From Chryseobacterium oranimense (GTDB lineage Bacteria; Bacteroidota; Bacteroidia; Flavobacteriales; Weeksellaceae): a DNA stretch of 64,000 nt. The stretch covers positions 124,001 to 188,000 of the forward strand of contig NZ_FQWT01000001.1 in the NCBI RefSeq assembly GCF_900129755.1, in the 5' to 3' direction. How positions within the stretch are numbered: the stretch's first letter is position 1; each line of letters starts with the position of its first letter. A model generated the notes under the pieces. The model was not told where the DNA came from. It made no database searches and was given only the letters and a program-made list of their open reading frames with translations. The translations under genes and the position numbers were made by a program. Shown here in pieces: positions 32,770-40,800 of this stretch.

Positions 32770-33831
32770 CTACTTTATAATATTCACTTTAGACCCGTTG
32801 TCTAAGTTGATCTGTCCGCTCGTTACTACCTGCTCGCCTCCATTCAGTCCGCTTAGTACCTGAACTTTGTCTCCGTAAACTTTTCCAACCGTTACTTTGA
32901 TTAGCTTGGCAACACCGTTCTGAACAACAAATAACTGACCTGAGCTTACTCCATTTACGAATGCTTCTGCAGGAACAGTCAGCATATTCTGCGTTTCAGC
33001 TCCGTTGTTTGTTTTAAAGGTAGCAGTAGCATACATCCCCGCTTTCAGGTTTCCTCTGTTCTGAACTTCAATTTCAACAGGGAAATTCAAAGAAGCGTCA
33101 CTTTTCGGTGCAATGAATGTAATTCTACCTACGAAAGAATCCTCCGGTAAAACGTTTACTTTAATCGGAACTTCCTGACCTAACTGGATTTTTCCAATCT
33201 GGCTTTCGTCTACTAAAACGGAAAGTTTTAAACTGTTGATATTCACGATTTCAAACATTGAACTTCCTACTGAAACAACTGTTCCCGGTTCTACCATTTT
33301 TTTGTTGATGGTTCCGCTAATCCCTGCACGGATGCTGGTATCGTTTACTCTTACCCCCTGAGCTCTTACAGCTGCCTGTGCATTTTTCAACTGCAATCTT
33401 GAGTTGTCTACCTGCTGCTTTGTAACCCCTCCGGTTTTAAAGGCATTTTCGTAACGCTGATTATCAACAATTGCATTTTGCAGATTATTCTGAGCCTGCG
33501 TAATATCAACTTCGATAGCATCTCTTTTAATGGTTGCCAAAGTTTGACCCGCAGAAACTCTTGATCCTTCTTTTACAAGAACATTTACGATACGTCCTGA
33601 AATTTCAGAAGATTGGTTCATTTCCTGCTTTGGAATGAAAGTTCCGTTCGCCGAGTAATCGGTATCGATATTTTCTCTTGTAACCGTTACAACGTTCACA
33701 TTGATCTTATCTACCTGCTTGGCAACTTCTTTTACTTCCTGGGTCTGTTTTTCTTTATTCCCTGCAATCTTGTAGGCTGCCAGACCTATCAGCACAGCTG
33801 CTACGATGATATATATTAAAGTTTTTTTCAT
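32770..33831 (-). CDS. RND efflux periplasmic adaptor (MFP)
   Basis: A 353-residue membrane-fusion protein that bridges the RND pump and the outer-membrane TolC-type channel. The N-terminal membrane segment is TLIYIIVAAVLIGLAAYK; the lipoyl halves include RIVNVLVKEGSRVSAGQTL and RAGISGTINKKMVEPGTVV; a coiled hairpin lies between them and a beta-barrel follows (VPIKVNVLPEDSFVGRIT). It lacks a lipobox, so it is held by the N-terminal helix. It sits 9 bases after the TolC-family gene. Confidence 0.93.
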   Translation of the reverse strand: MKKTLIYIIVAAVLIGLAAYKIAGNKEKQTQEVKEVAKQVDKINVNVVTVTRENIDTDYSANGTFIPKQEMNQSSEISGRIVNVLVKEGSRVSAGQTLATIKRDAIEVDITQAQNNLQNAIVDNQRYENAFKTGGVTKQQVDNSRLQLKNAQAAVRAQGVRVNDTSIRAGISGTINKKMVEPGTVVSVGSSMFEIVNINSLKLSVLVDESQIGKIQLGQEVPIKVNVLPEDSFVGRITFIAPKSDASLNFPVEIEVQNRGNLKAGMYATATFKTNNGAETQNMLTVPAEAFVNGVSSGQLFVVQNGVAKLIKVTVGKVYGDKVQVLSGLNGGEQVVTSGQINLDNGSKVNIIK

Positions 33832-33840
33832 TTTAGTTTA

Positions 33841-35193
33841 TTATAAGTTTTGTAGTGTGTTCAGTTCTCCTTTAGCTTTAATTAATTTGATCTCAGCCTG
33901 CTTGTAATCCAGTAATGCGTTGGAATAGTTCTGTTTTGCCTGTGTTAAAGCATTTTCAGAATCCAATACTTCCGTAAGGGTTGCCAAACCATACTGATAG
34001 TTGGCCTGAGTATTTTTCTGCACTCTTTCTGCCAGATCCACATTATCTTTCATACTCTGGATATTAATCAATGCATTTTCCATATTGGTAATGGCATTTT
34101 TATAATCCAAGCTTAAGCTTAACTGTGTATTCTGAATATCCACATCTAAATCCTGGATATCAATCTCAGCCTGGTTGATCTTAGCTTTTGTAGCCCCTCC
34201 CGTGAAAATCGGGATGTTGATATTTAAACCGATGGCTGAATAATCACTCCAAAGAACACCATTATTAAGGCCGTTGGTTAAAGGGAATTTTTTACCCATA
34301 CCGGACCAGCCATAATTTGCGGTAAGATTCACTGTCGGATAAAGATAAGCTTCCGTAGCTTTTTTGTTAAACTGCAGAAGTTCTCTGTTTTTATTTAATA
34401 CTTTAAGCTCTGTACGGTCTTCAAGGTTTACGTTACTCGCAATAAGTTCCGGTCTCGGTTCTATTGTTTTTTCTTCAAGCTCGATATCTGTACTGATAGG
34501 AACTCCCATATAAAACTTTAAAGCATTTTTTGAAAGTTCAACGGAATTGATCAGCTGCTGTTTGTTTGAACCGATATTGGTAAGCTGTACATTGGTACGG
34601 TCTAAGTCGATAGCTTTCGCCAAACCATTATCTACCAGGCTTTTGATCACGTTTCTTACTTTTTCGGTATTGGCATAGCTTGCCTCTACTGTTTTAAGGT
34701 TTTCTTCCTGTACAAAAACCTGATAATAGGCTGTTGCTACATTTTCAATGATCTGTTCATTAGTCAGCTGGGCATTCAGAACGTAAAATTCTCTTGTAGA
34801 TTTTGCAGCTTTAAGACCTGTGAAAACTCTCTGGTCAAATATAGCCTGCTGAAGCTGAACTACAGCACTTGAACTCCATGGCTGTCCCAGCTGGGCTCTG
34901 ATTCTCTCACCTCCAAATTCAAGCAAGGATTCCTGGATAACAGGGTTATAAGTTAATCCGGCAGTGGCGCTTATCTGTGGTAAGGCACCGGCTCTGGCCT
35001 CATCAATCTTGTATTCAGCTTTTTTGATCTGCAATGCGGCCTTTTTAGCTTCTGCTTTATTCTGCAGTGCCTGCTTGATGGCTTCCTGTAAAGAAACCTG
35101 CTGCTGGGCAGAGACCGATGAAAAGCCGAAAATCATAAATGCTGCAGCTATCCCAATTTTTAGCTTTTTAGCAGTTATACGTTTTCTTTTCAT
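33841..35193 (-). CDS. TolC-family outer-membrane efflux protein
   Basis: A 450-residue outer-membrane channel. A signal peptide (MKRKRITAKKLKIGIAAAFM, then cleavage after SSVSA) is followed by the two long helical repeats typical of TolC, such as SLQEAIKQALQNKAEAKKAA and YKNAITNMENALINIQSMKD. It forms the exit duct for the RND pump encoded downstream. The gene lies 95 bases after tetR on the same strand and may use both read-through and its own promoter in that gap. Confidence 0.93.
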   Translation of the reverse strand: MKRKRITAKKLKIGIAAAFMIFGFSSVSAQQQVSLQEAIKQALQNKAEAKKAALQIKKAEYKIDEARAGALPQISATAGLTYNPVIQESLLEFGGERIRAQLGQPWSSSAVVQLQQAIFDQRVFTGLKAAKSTREFYVLNAQLTNEQIIENVATAYYQVFVQEENLKTVEASYANTEKVRNVIKSLVDNGLAKAIDLDRTNVQLTNIGSNKQQLINSVELSKNALKFYMGVPISTDIELEEKTIEPRPELIASNVNLEDRTELKVLNKNRELLQFNKKATEAYLYPTVNLTANYGWSGMGKKFPLTNGLNNGVLWSDYSAIGLNINIPIFTGGATKAKINQAEIDIQDLDVDIQNTQLSLSLDYKNAITNMENALINIQSMKDNVDLAERVQKNTQANYQYGLATLTEVLDSENALTQAKQNYSNALLDYKQAEIKLIKAKGELNTLQNL

Positions 35194-35288
35194 AATTGTA
35201 TACTTCGTTTATTTTTTAATGTAGTTTTTCTTTTCAATGCTTTTACTTCTAATTGACGTATCGTTTTCCAAAATACTTTAACATTTTT

Positions 35289-35882
35289 TTAATTTTTGAA
35301 AAGCATATTGATAATGATGTCTTTTCTTTCAGAAATAATTTTATCATATTCCTCATCACTGATCATCAGATTTTCCATAAATAAAGGTCTTACAGCACTC
35401 GGAAAAACCAGTAAAGAAACCATATTCATGATAAACTGAACTGGAGCCATTTTTTCTATATTCCCTAATTCCATTTCTTTTTCGATGTCTTTATAAAGGG
35501 TTTCCAGTACATCTTCTTCTATGTCTTTCTGATGACAATTTCCTTTATTGATCTGTGAAACGATGTAAGTTTCGAGATACGGATACTGAAGACTGGTGGA
35601 AAGACTGCCCTCTATAAACTTGCTTATCTTCACTTTGAAAGGCAGATCTGCATTCTGGATAATCTTGGATTTTTCCTGTTCCACCCGCTGAGCTTCATCA
35701 AAAATGATCTGAATCAGGTTATCTCTTGAGCGGAAATAGTAATTAATCAGTGTTCTGTTTACTCCCGCTTCATCCGCAATCTCCTGGGTAGTAGCATCAA
35801 ACTTCCCTTTCACAAAGAATAAATTCTTCGCTGTCTCTTTGATCAATTCCTGTGTTTGGTCTTTTTTTGCTTGATTTGACAT
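35289..35882 (-). CDS. TetR-family transcriptional regulator
   Basis: A 197-residue regulator with the TetR DNA-binding helices (KLFFVKG-type first helix LIKETAKNLFFVKGKFD, then TTQEIADEAGVNRTLINYYF) and a helical ligand domain. It is first in the efflux operon, so it probably represses its own transcription and that of tolC, the adaptor and the RND pump. Two copies of the palindrome TTGTTAAACAA just upstream of its start are the likely operators. Inducing ligand unknown. Confidence 0.93.
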   Translation of the reverse strand: MSNQAKKDQTQELIKETAKNLFFVKGKFDATTQEIADEAGVNRTLINYYFRSRDNLIQIIFDEAQRVEQEKSKIIQNADLPFKVKISKFIEGSLSTSLQYPYLETYIVSQINKGNCHQKDIEEDVLETLYKDIEKEMELGNIEKMAPVQFIMNMVSLLVFPSAVRPLFMENLMISDEEYDKIISERKDIIINMLFKN

Positions 35883-35884
35883 TA

Positions 35885-35895
35885 TTGTTAAACAA
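35885..35895 (-). promoter_or_regulatory. TetR operator, site 1 (TTGTTAAACAA)
   Basis: A perfect 5-1-5 palindrome beginning 3 bases upstream of the tetR start codon. An identical copy lies exactly 50 bases further upstream at 35935. Confidence 0.65.
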
Positions 35896-35934
35896 TTTTG
35901 TGCAAATGTAAATCAAATTTTATTTTTGACAAAA

Positions 35935-35945
35935 TTGTTAAACAA
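35935..35945 (-). promoter_or_regulatory. TetR operator, site 2 (TTGTTAAACAA)
   Basis: Second identical palindrome. Together with flanking CAAAA the two sites form a larger inverted repeat (15 of 16 bases), so two repressor dimers could bracket the promoter. Confidence 0.65.
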
Positions 35946-36014
35946 AATAATTAAACGAAATTGTTATGATATGCATCATGTTTTGGAATTTAAATTTTGA
36001 ACAGAAAATTAGTT

Positions 36015-36058
36015 AATAAAGACTTCGGCGGCCCTTTTGGGCCGCCGAAGTCTTTATT
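36015..36058. terminator. Strong GC-rich terminator hairpin
   Basis: 20-bp perfect arms (core CTTCGGCGGCCC and GGGCCGCCGAAG) with a TTTT loop and A and T flanks. It isolates the tetR efflux operon from the upstream CvfB-like gene. It shares its GGCGGC core with the hairpin at 4197-4233. Confidence 0.8.
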
Positions 36059-36079
36059 ACTACGCTAAAATCATAAAAA

Positions 36080-36100
36080 AGGCTATCTTAACGACAGCCT
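36080..36100 (-). terminator. Terminator after the CvfB-like gene
   Basis: AGGCT/AGCCT and TC/GA pair around single mismatches with a TTAAC loop; on the minus strand a T run follows. Confidence 0.6.
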
Positions 36101-36108
36101 GTATTTTC

Positions 36109-36933
36109 TTACAATAATCTTATTTTATCTTCTGAAATATCGACGATCTTGTCTTTATAAAGTCCGCCGAGTGCTTTTTTGAAATTCTTTTTACTCATCT
36201 GAAGCTCGTCTTTGATTTCCTCAGGAGAAGATTTGTCTGAAAGATAAAGCAGTCCATAGTTCTCTTCCAGCTTATTCAGAATCTTCTGTTTGAATTCATC
36301 TATATTTTCAAATCCTTCCGGCTGTAAAGAAACATCAATTTTACCATCTTCACGGATCGCTTTGATGTAACCGCTTTCTTCTGATAAAGGATAGAGTTTT
36401 TTGAATACATCCGAAGCATACACAAGTCCGATATACTTTTTATTGATCACTACATTCCAGCCCAGCTCACTTTCATTCATCATAAGCAGGTCTACTTTAT
36501 CTCCTTTTTGGAAAGGAAGGTCCTGATATTGTGGATTTCTTTTGAATTTTGTGGTTCCGGTAATCAGATCAAGGTCTTCATCTACATAAAGATAAACCAG
36601 GTATCTTTTCCCTTCAATAATTTTGGATTTCTGTTGTTTGTAAGGAATAAAAAGGTCTTTAATAATTCCCCAGTCCATAAAGGCTCCGCTTGGAAGACTC
36701 TGTACACAGCTCATTACAGCATACTCGCCTACTTCTGCCAATGGAATTTCAGTGGTTGCTTTTAATTTACCGTCATCCTGATAGACAAAGACTTCAATTT
36801 CTTCATCAATTTCTTTTTCATCATTGGTGAAAACTTTAGGCAAAAAAGCTTTTTCGCCTGATTCATCCGTCAAGATCCATCCTGAATTGTTTTTATCTGA
36901 AATTTTTAAAGTCTGGGTTTTTCCGAGTTGCAT
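36109..36933 (-). CDS. S1-like RNA-binding protein, CvfB family
   Basis: A 274-residue protein with S1-type OB folds in tandem (GWILTDESGEKAFLPKVF, then FMDWGIIKDLFIPYKQQ and GWNVVINKKYIGLVYASDVF) and a C-terminal winged helix (MSKKNFKKALGGLYKDKIVD). This is the CvfB layout; in staphylococci CvfB affects virulence gene expression through RNA binding. In this organism its targets are unknown. It is cytoplasmic, and is transcribed alone between hairpins. Confidence 0.88.
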   Translation of the reverse strand: MQLGKTQTLKISDKNNSGWILTDESGEKAFLPKVFTNDEKEIDEEIEVFVYQDDGKLKATTEIPLAEVGEYAVMSCVQSLPSGAFMDWGIIKDLFIPYKQQKSKIIEGKRYLVYLYVDEDLDLITGTTKFKRNPQYQDLPFQKGDKVDLLMMNESELGWNVVINKKYIGLVYASDVFKKLYPLSEESGYIKAIREDGKIDVSLQPEGFENIDEFKQKILNKLEENYGLLYLSDKSSPEEIKDELQMSKKNFKKALGGLYKDKIVDISEDKIRLL

Positions 36934-37085
36934 TGAATATAAATTAGCTACAAAGGTACGGAAAATTGAAGATTTTAAACTATATATCCTGTTTTACTGT
37001 TTCTACAGCTGTCCTATCAGCATTGTTAATGTTTAAAAATAGCTCCAAAAGAGAATACAAGGATGAATTTTTTTGCTCAAATAAA

Positions 37086-37110
37086 AAAGAGAAGCATTTT
37101 GCTTCTCTTT
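37086..37110 (-). terminator. Terminator after lpdA
   Basis: AAAGAGAAGCA and TGCTTCTCTTT are perfect 11-bp arms with a TTT loop. It lies downstream of lpdA on the minus strand. The rest of the 36934-37151 gap shows only AT-rich promoter-like DNA. Confidence 0.85.
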
Positions 37111-37151
37111 CATTTTTAAATATTTGAATTTTTAAATCTTTCAATAAAAAA

Positions 37152-38555
37152 TTACATATGAATCGGTCTTTTTTCCGTAGCATCCAATGCTGCTTCTTTA
37201 ATAGCTTCAGCATAGGTTGGGTGAGCGTGAGAACTTCTTGCGATGTCTTCAGCACTTGCACGGAATTCCATAGCGATTACGCCTTCTGCAATAAGGTCGG
37301 CTGCTCTTGCTCCAATGATGTGCATTCCTAAAACCTCATCCGTTTTTTCGTCAGCAATAATCTTCACAAGACCGTCAATATCACCACTGGCACGGCTTCT
37401 GCCTAATGCTCTCATCGGGAAAGAACCTACTTTGTAAGCTACTCCTTCTTCTTTTAGCTGCTCTTCCGTTTTACCAACTCCGGCAACTTCAGGCCATGTG
37501 TACACAACACCAGGAATAAGGTTATAGTTGATGTGAGGTTTCTGTCCTGCCAGTATTTCAGCAACCAAAACTCCTTCTTCTTCAGCTTTGTGAGCAAGCA
37601 TTGCCCCTTTGATAACGTCACCGATTGCATAGATATTAGCTACGTTAGTTTGCAGGTGGTCGTTTACTTTCACTCTTCCTCTTTCGTCAAGTTCCACTCC
37701 TGCTTTTTCAAGAGCAAGACCTTCTGTATAAGGTCTTCTTCCTACTGAAACCAAACAGTAATCTCCTTCTACAACTACTTCTTCTCCTTTTTTATCTTTA
37801 GCGGTGATTTTTACAGTATCTCCGTTTCTTTCCACTGCTGAAACAGCTGTAGAAAGCATAAACTTCATTCCCTGCTTCTTAAGAACTTTAGTCAATTCCT
37901 TGCTTAAAGCTCCATCCATTCCCGGAATAATCTTATCCATGAATTCAACAACAGTTACCTGAGCTCCCAATCTTAAGTATACAGAACCTAATTCAAGACC
38001 GATTACTCCTCCACCGATTACTACCAGGTGCTTAGGAATTTCTTTAAGGTTTAATGCTTCTGTAGAAGTAATCACTCTTTCTTTATCCAGGGTAATGAAA
38101 GGTAAAGAAGACGGCTTGGAACCGGTTGCGATAATGGTATATTTGGATTCGATAGTTTCTGAAGAACCATCATTTTTTGTCACTTTGATCTGAGTGGCAG
38201 ATTCGAAGCTTCCCAATCCTTCAAAAACAGTGATCTTGTTTTTGCTCATCAGGTAGTTAATCCCGTCTGTATTCTGTTTTACCACTTCGTTCTTACGCTC
38301 GATCATTCTTGCAATATCAGCCTGCGGCTCATTGATAATGATTCCGTGGCCTGCAAAGTTATGCTTCGCGTTCTCGAAATGCTCAGAGCTGTCTAAAAGC
38401 GCTTTTGACGGAATACATCCAACGTTAAGACAAGTTCCGCCTAAAGTTGGATATTTTTCAATAATTGCTGTTTTGAAACCTAATTGTGCCGCACGGATAG
38501 CAGCTACATAACCTCCAGGACCGGAACCTATTACGGTAACATCGAATTGACTCAT
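37152..38555 (-). CDS. lpdA: Dihydrolipoyl dehydrogenase (E3)
   Basis: A 467-residue flavoprotein that reoxidises dihydrolipoamide in pyruvate and 2-oxoglutarate dehydrogenase complexes and the glycine cleavage system. FAD motif GSGPGGYVAAIRAAQLG, the redox pair GGTCLNVGCIPSKAL, NAD motif GGGVIGLELGSVYLRLG and the active-site SHAHPTYAEAIKEA are all present. No E1 or E2 genes are adjacent, so this is a stand-alone E3 shared by several complexes. It is cytoplasmic. Confidence 0.97.
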   Translation of the reverse strand: MSQFDVTVIGSGPGGYVAAIRAAQLGFKTAIIEKYPTLGGTCLNVGCIPSKALLDSSEHFENAKHNFAGHGIIINEPQADIARMIERKNEVVKQNTDGINYLMSKNKITVFEGLGSFESATQIKVTKNDGSSETIESKYTIIATGSKPSSLPFITLDKERVITSTEALNLKEIPKHLVVIGGGVIGLELGSVYLRLGAQVTVVEFMDKIIPGMDGALSKELTKVLKKQGMKFMLSTAVSAVERNGDTVKITAKDKKGEEVVVEGDYCLVSVGRRPYTEGLALEKAGVELDERGRVKVNDHLQTNVANIYAIGDVIKGAMLAHKAEEEGVLVAEILAGQKPHINYNLIPGVVYTWPEVAGVGKTEEQLKEEGVAYKVGSFPMRALGRSRASGDIDGLVKIIADEKTDEVLGMHIIGARAADLIAEGVIAMEFRASAEDIARSSHAHPTYAEAIKEAALDATEKRPIHM

Positions 38556-38683
38556 GTTATTGTATGAATTTGTTTATTATTATCTTTCTTAATTCTCACA
38601 AATTTACATATAAATTACCAAGCACCAAAGTGAGTTTTATCAATTTTAAGATTGGAAATTCAGATGGCTGATCTGTGAAACTG

Positions 38684-39070
38684 CTATTTTAATAATTTTA
38701 TGTTTTCTTCCTTTCCTTCTTTCAGGTAGATCGCTGTAAAAACAAGCGGCTTTTCTGCTGATGCATTATCAAAGTGAAGGATCTTTGCATTTTTGGGTTC
38801 ATAGAAAGCGTCTCCTTCATGAAGAATTGTTTTTTGCTGCCCCTCTATCTGAAAAACAGCTTCCCCGGATTTTATGACACCCACTACCGGACACGGGTGC
38901 AGATGCTTTGGAACTTCCAATCCCGGTGCCAGCGTTACTTCCTGAATTTCGGTAGTCTTCACTTTCTGATTAATGGCAGCTTTCAACAACTCCTTTCTGG
39001 AGATCTGATTTTGCTGAGCGATCACTGTGACAGAATTCAGCATCAGAATAACAATTATAAATGGCTTCAT
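38684..39070 (-). CDS. Exported cupin-domain protein
   Basis: A 128-residue protein with an N-terminal signal peptide (MKPFIIVILMLNSVTVIAQ) and a single cupin barrel. The first metal motif is represented by PKHLHPCPVVGVIKSGEA and the second part by GDAFYEPKNAKILHFDN. Cupins bind a metal and a small ligand; small exported ones are of unknown function, and some act as quercetin-like or thiol dioxygenases. It is transcribed alone, downstream of the CxxC gene on the same strand. Confidence 0.75.
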   Translation of the reverse strand: MKPFIIVILMLNSVTVIAQQNQISRKELLKAAINQKVKTTEIQEVTLAPGLEVPKHLHPCPVVGVIKSGEAVFQIEGQQKTILHEGDAFYEPKNAKILHFDNASAEKPLVFTAIYLKEGKEENIKLLK

Positions 39071-39123
39071 TGATTTGGTATTTAATGTTAATGCTTATCT
39101 TTTTTAGGTCAGCATGAAAAATA

Positions 39124-39468
39124 TTACACATTCAATTTTCCCTGTCCGAAAGTTCCTGTACTTTCAAAAAAAGAGCCTCCATAAACATACCATTCAAGGC
39201 TTTCCAGATATTCCACTGCATTTTCCGGGGTGATCTGCGAACGGTCTTTTTTCGAAACAATTCCTTTGTACCATCTTCCTGATTTAGGAAAATGCTCAAA
39301 TTCAACAAAATAATGAATCCATATTCTCTGGCACAGCTTACACTGCTGAATCGTTACTTCTCCATATCTGCCGTTCGTATGATCCGTACCTAATTCCGAG
39401 CTTCTGTATTCTGTATAATTGAAATCAGGCTTTTCGCAAGCGCATCCTATTTTAGGGATTTTCTTCAT
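39124..39468 (-). CDS. Hypothetical cysteine-rich protein
   Basis: A 114-residue soluble protein with CAC near the N-terminus and a CKLC pair near residue 43, enough for a zinc site. The middle is aromatic (RIWIHYFVEFEHFPKSGRWY). The family is not recognised. It has no signal peptide. It lies between a glycosyltransferase gene and the cupin gene, all on the minus strand, with 50-60 base gaps, so co-transcription is possible. Confidence 0.55.
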   Translation of the reverse strand: MKKIPKIGCACEKPDFNYTEYRSSELGTDHTNGRYGEVTIQQCKLCQRIWIHYFVEFEHFPKSGRWYKGIVSKKDRSQITPENAVEYLESLEWYVYGGSFFESTGTFGQGKLNV

Positions 39469-39528
39469 TGATTGTTATTGATTTTACCAGGTTCAAATCT
39501 AAGAAAATAAAGCTCCATAAGACAAATA

Positions 39529-40608
39529 CTACTTCATTAAATCCAGCAGGACCTTCTCATATTTATCCAAGATAATATCCTTTGAAAACCTTGATCTGAT
39601 AGAGTTTTTTATCCCGTCACGGTTATAATTTCCCTGTAAGACTTTCATTATTTTCTGGGAGAAATGATCATAATTCTCAATGTCAGCAACCTCGCCGTTC
39701 ACCTGATGCTGGATGATTTCATTGATACCGCCCGGGCAGTTATTCGCCAGAGAATAGGTTCCGCAGGCGCCTGCTTCCAAAAGAACGTTCGGAAAGCCTT
39801 CATACCTGGAAGAAAGGACGAAAAGGTCTGCATACTTTAAAAACTGGTAAGGGTTATCCTGTCTGCCATGGAAGATAACATTTTTAAGCCCCAGAAAATC
39901 CTTCATTTGATGCAATACTTCTTTGTCTTTACCGTCGCCTAAAATATGAAGCATAATATTTTCATTTTTAAGCCTTGAAAATACTTTCAACAGGTTGTCA
40001 AAACCTTTTCTGGCAGAGAGATTTCCTATAGCCACTACATTTTTATAGTTGTATTTAAAGCTTTCCGGTTTTAGGGAAACGGCCAGTTTTTCATTGATAA
40101 AATCAAAATCTACGGGATTGTTTATTTTGACGATTTTTTTCTTCTTTATATTAAAATTATCCACCAGATCGTGCATCATATCATCACTCTGCGCTATAAT
40201 TTTCTGATAGTTATTGTAAAAATTGTAGAAAAATTTAATTTCTTTCCGGGTTACATGCTGCGTTACCACATTGGTTTCGCGGGCTATGAATTTTGTTCTC
40301 GGAAATAATTTGATAAAAAGGGAAAGGTAAGCATTCACCTCACCAAAGCCTGAAAACACAATATCCGGTTTTCTGCGGTAGATTTCTCCCAAAATAGGTT
40401 TTAAGGAATGCCTGATCCTTTCTGTGTTGATGTCTATGATTTCAACATCTTTTTTAAGAAAATTAAGATATCCGCCCTGTTTGCGAAGCAGCAGGATTTT
40501 TGGTTCAAACCGGTCCCTGGAAAGATGATTGGCTATGGTGGTAACAATTCTTTCTGCACCACCAGTTTCCAGATCCGGCAGAATAAATATGACAGATATT
40601 TTTTTCAT
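39529..40608 (-). CDS. Glycosyltransferase family 4
   Basis: A 359-residue GT-B fold retaining glycosyltransferase. The N-terminal domain opens FILPDLETGGAERIVTTIAN (glycine-rich acceptor loop), the C-terminal domain has VAIGNLSARKGFDNLLKVF, ILGDGKDKEVL and the donor-binding ADLFVLSSRYEGFPNVLLEA with the family's EGFPxxxLE pattern. It transfers a sugar from a nucleotide donor in the cytoplasm to a lipid- or glycan-type acceptor. It is not part of a recognisable polysaccharide cluster, so the pathway is unknown. Confidence 0.9.
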   Translation of the reverse strand: MKKISVIFILPDLETGGAERIVTTIANHLSRDRFEPKILLLRKQGGYLNFLKKDVEIIDINTERIRHSLKPILGEIYRRKPDIVFSGFGEVNAYLSLFIKLFPRTKFIARETNVVTQHVTRKEIKFFYNFYNNYQKIIAQSDDMMHDLVDNFNIKKKKIVKINNPVDFDFINEKLAVSLKPESFKYNYKNVVAIGNLSARKGFDNLLKVFSRLKNENIMLHILGDGKDKEVLHQMKDFLGLKNVIFHGRQDNPYQFLKYADLFVLSSRYEGFPNVLLEAGACGTYSLANNCPGGINEIIQHQVNGEVADIENYDHFSQKIMKVLQGNYNRDGIKNSIRSRFSKDIILDKYEKVLLDLMK

Positions 40609-40751
40609 CAGTTAAAGTTAGTAAAAAGTTTTATTAAGTTTCAAATATTGTCAGCCCCAACATTTTCATGAAATGGTGAGGCTAAAAACATAAGCTTTGA
40701 GGGATTATCAGCTCTAAGTTTCAATAAATATTTCACAAATTTACAATAAAA

Positions 40752-40773
40752 AAGCTCTTCCGGAGAAGAGCTT
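40752..40773 (-). terminator. Terminator after recQ
   Basis: AAGCTCTTC and GAAGAGCTT are perfect 9-bp arms with a CGGA loop. It is downstream of recQ on the minus strand. Confidence 0.8.
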
Positions 40774-40800
40774 ATTCTATAATAATAAATATCAGATTTT

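Noticed and set aside
36980..37261. Minus-strand frame beyond and overlapping the lpdA end
   Set aside because: It reads the lpdA 3' end in another frame and runs through the terminator; lpdA itself is full length, so it is not a real extension.
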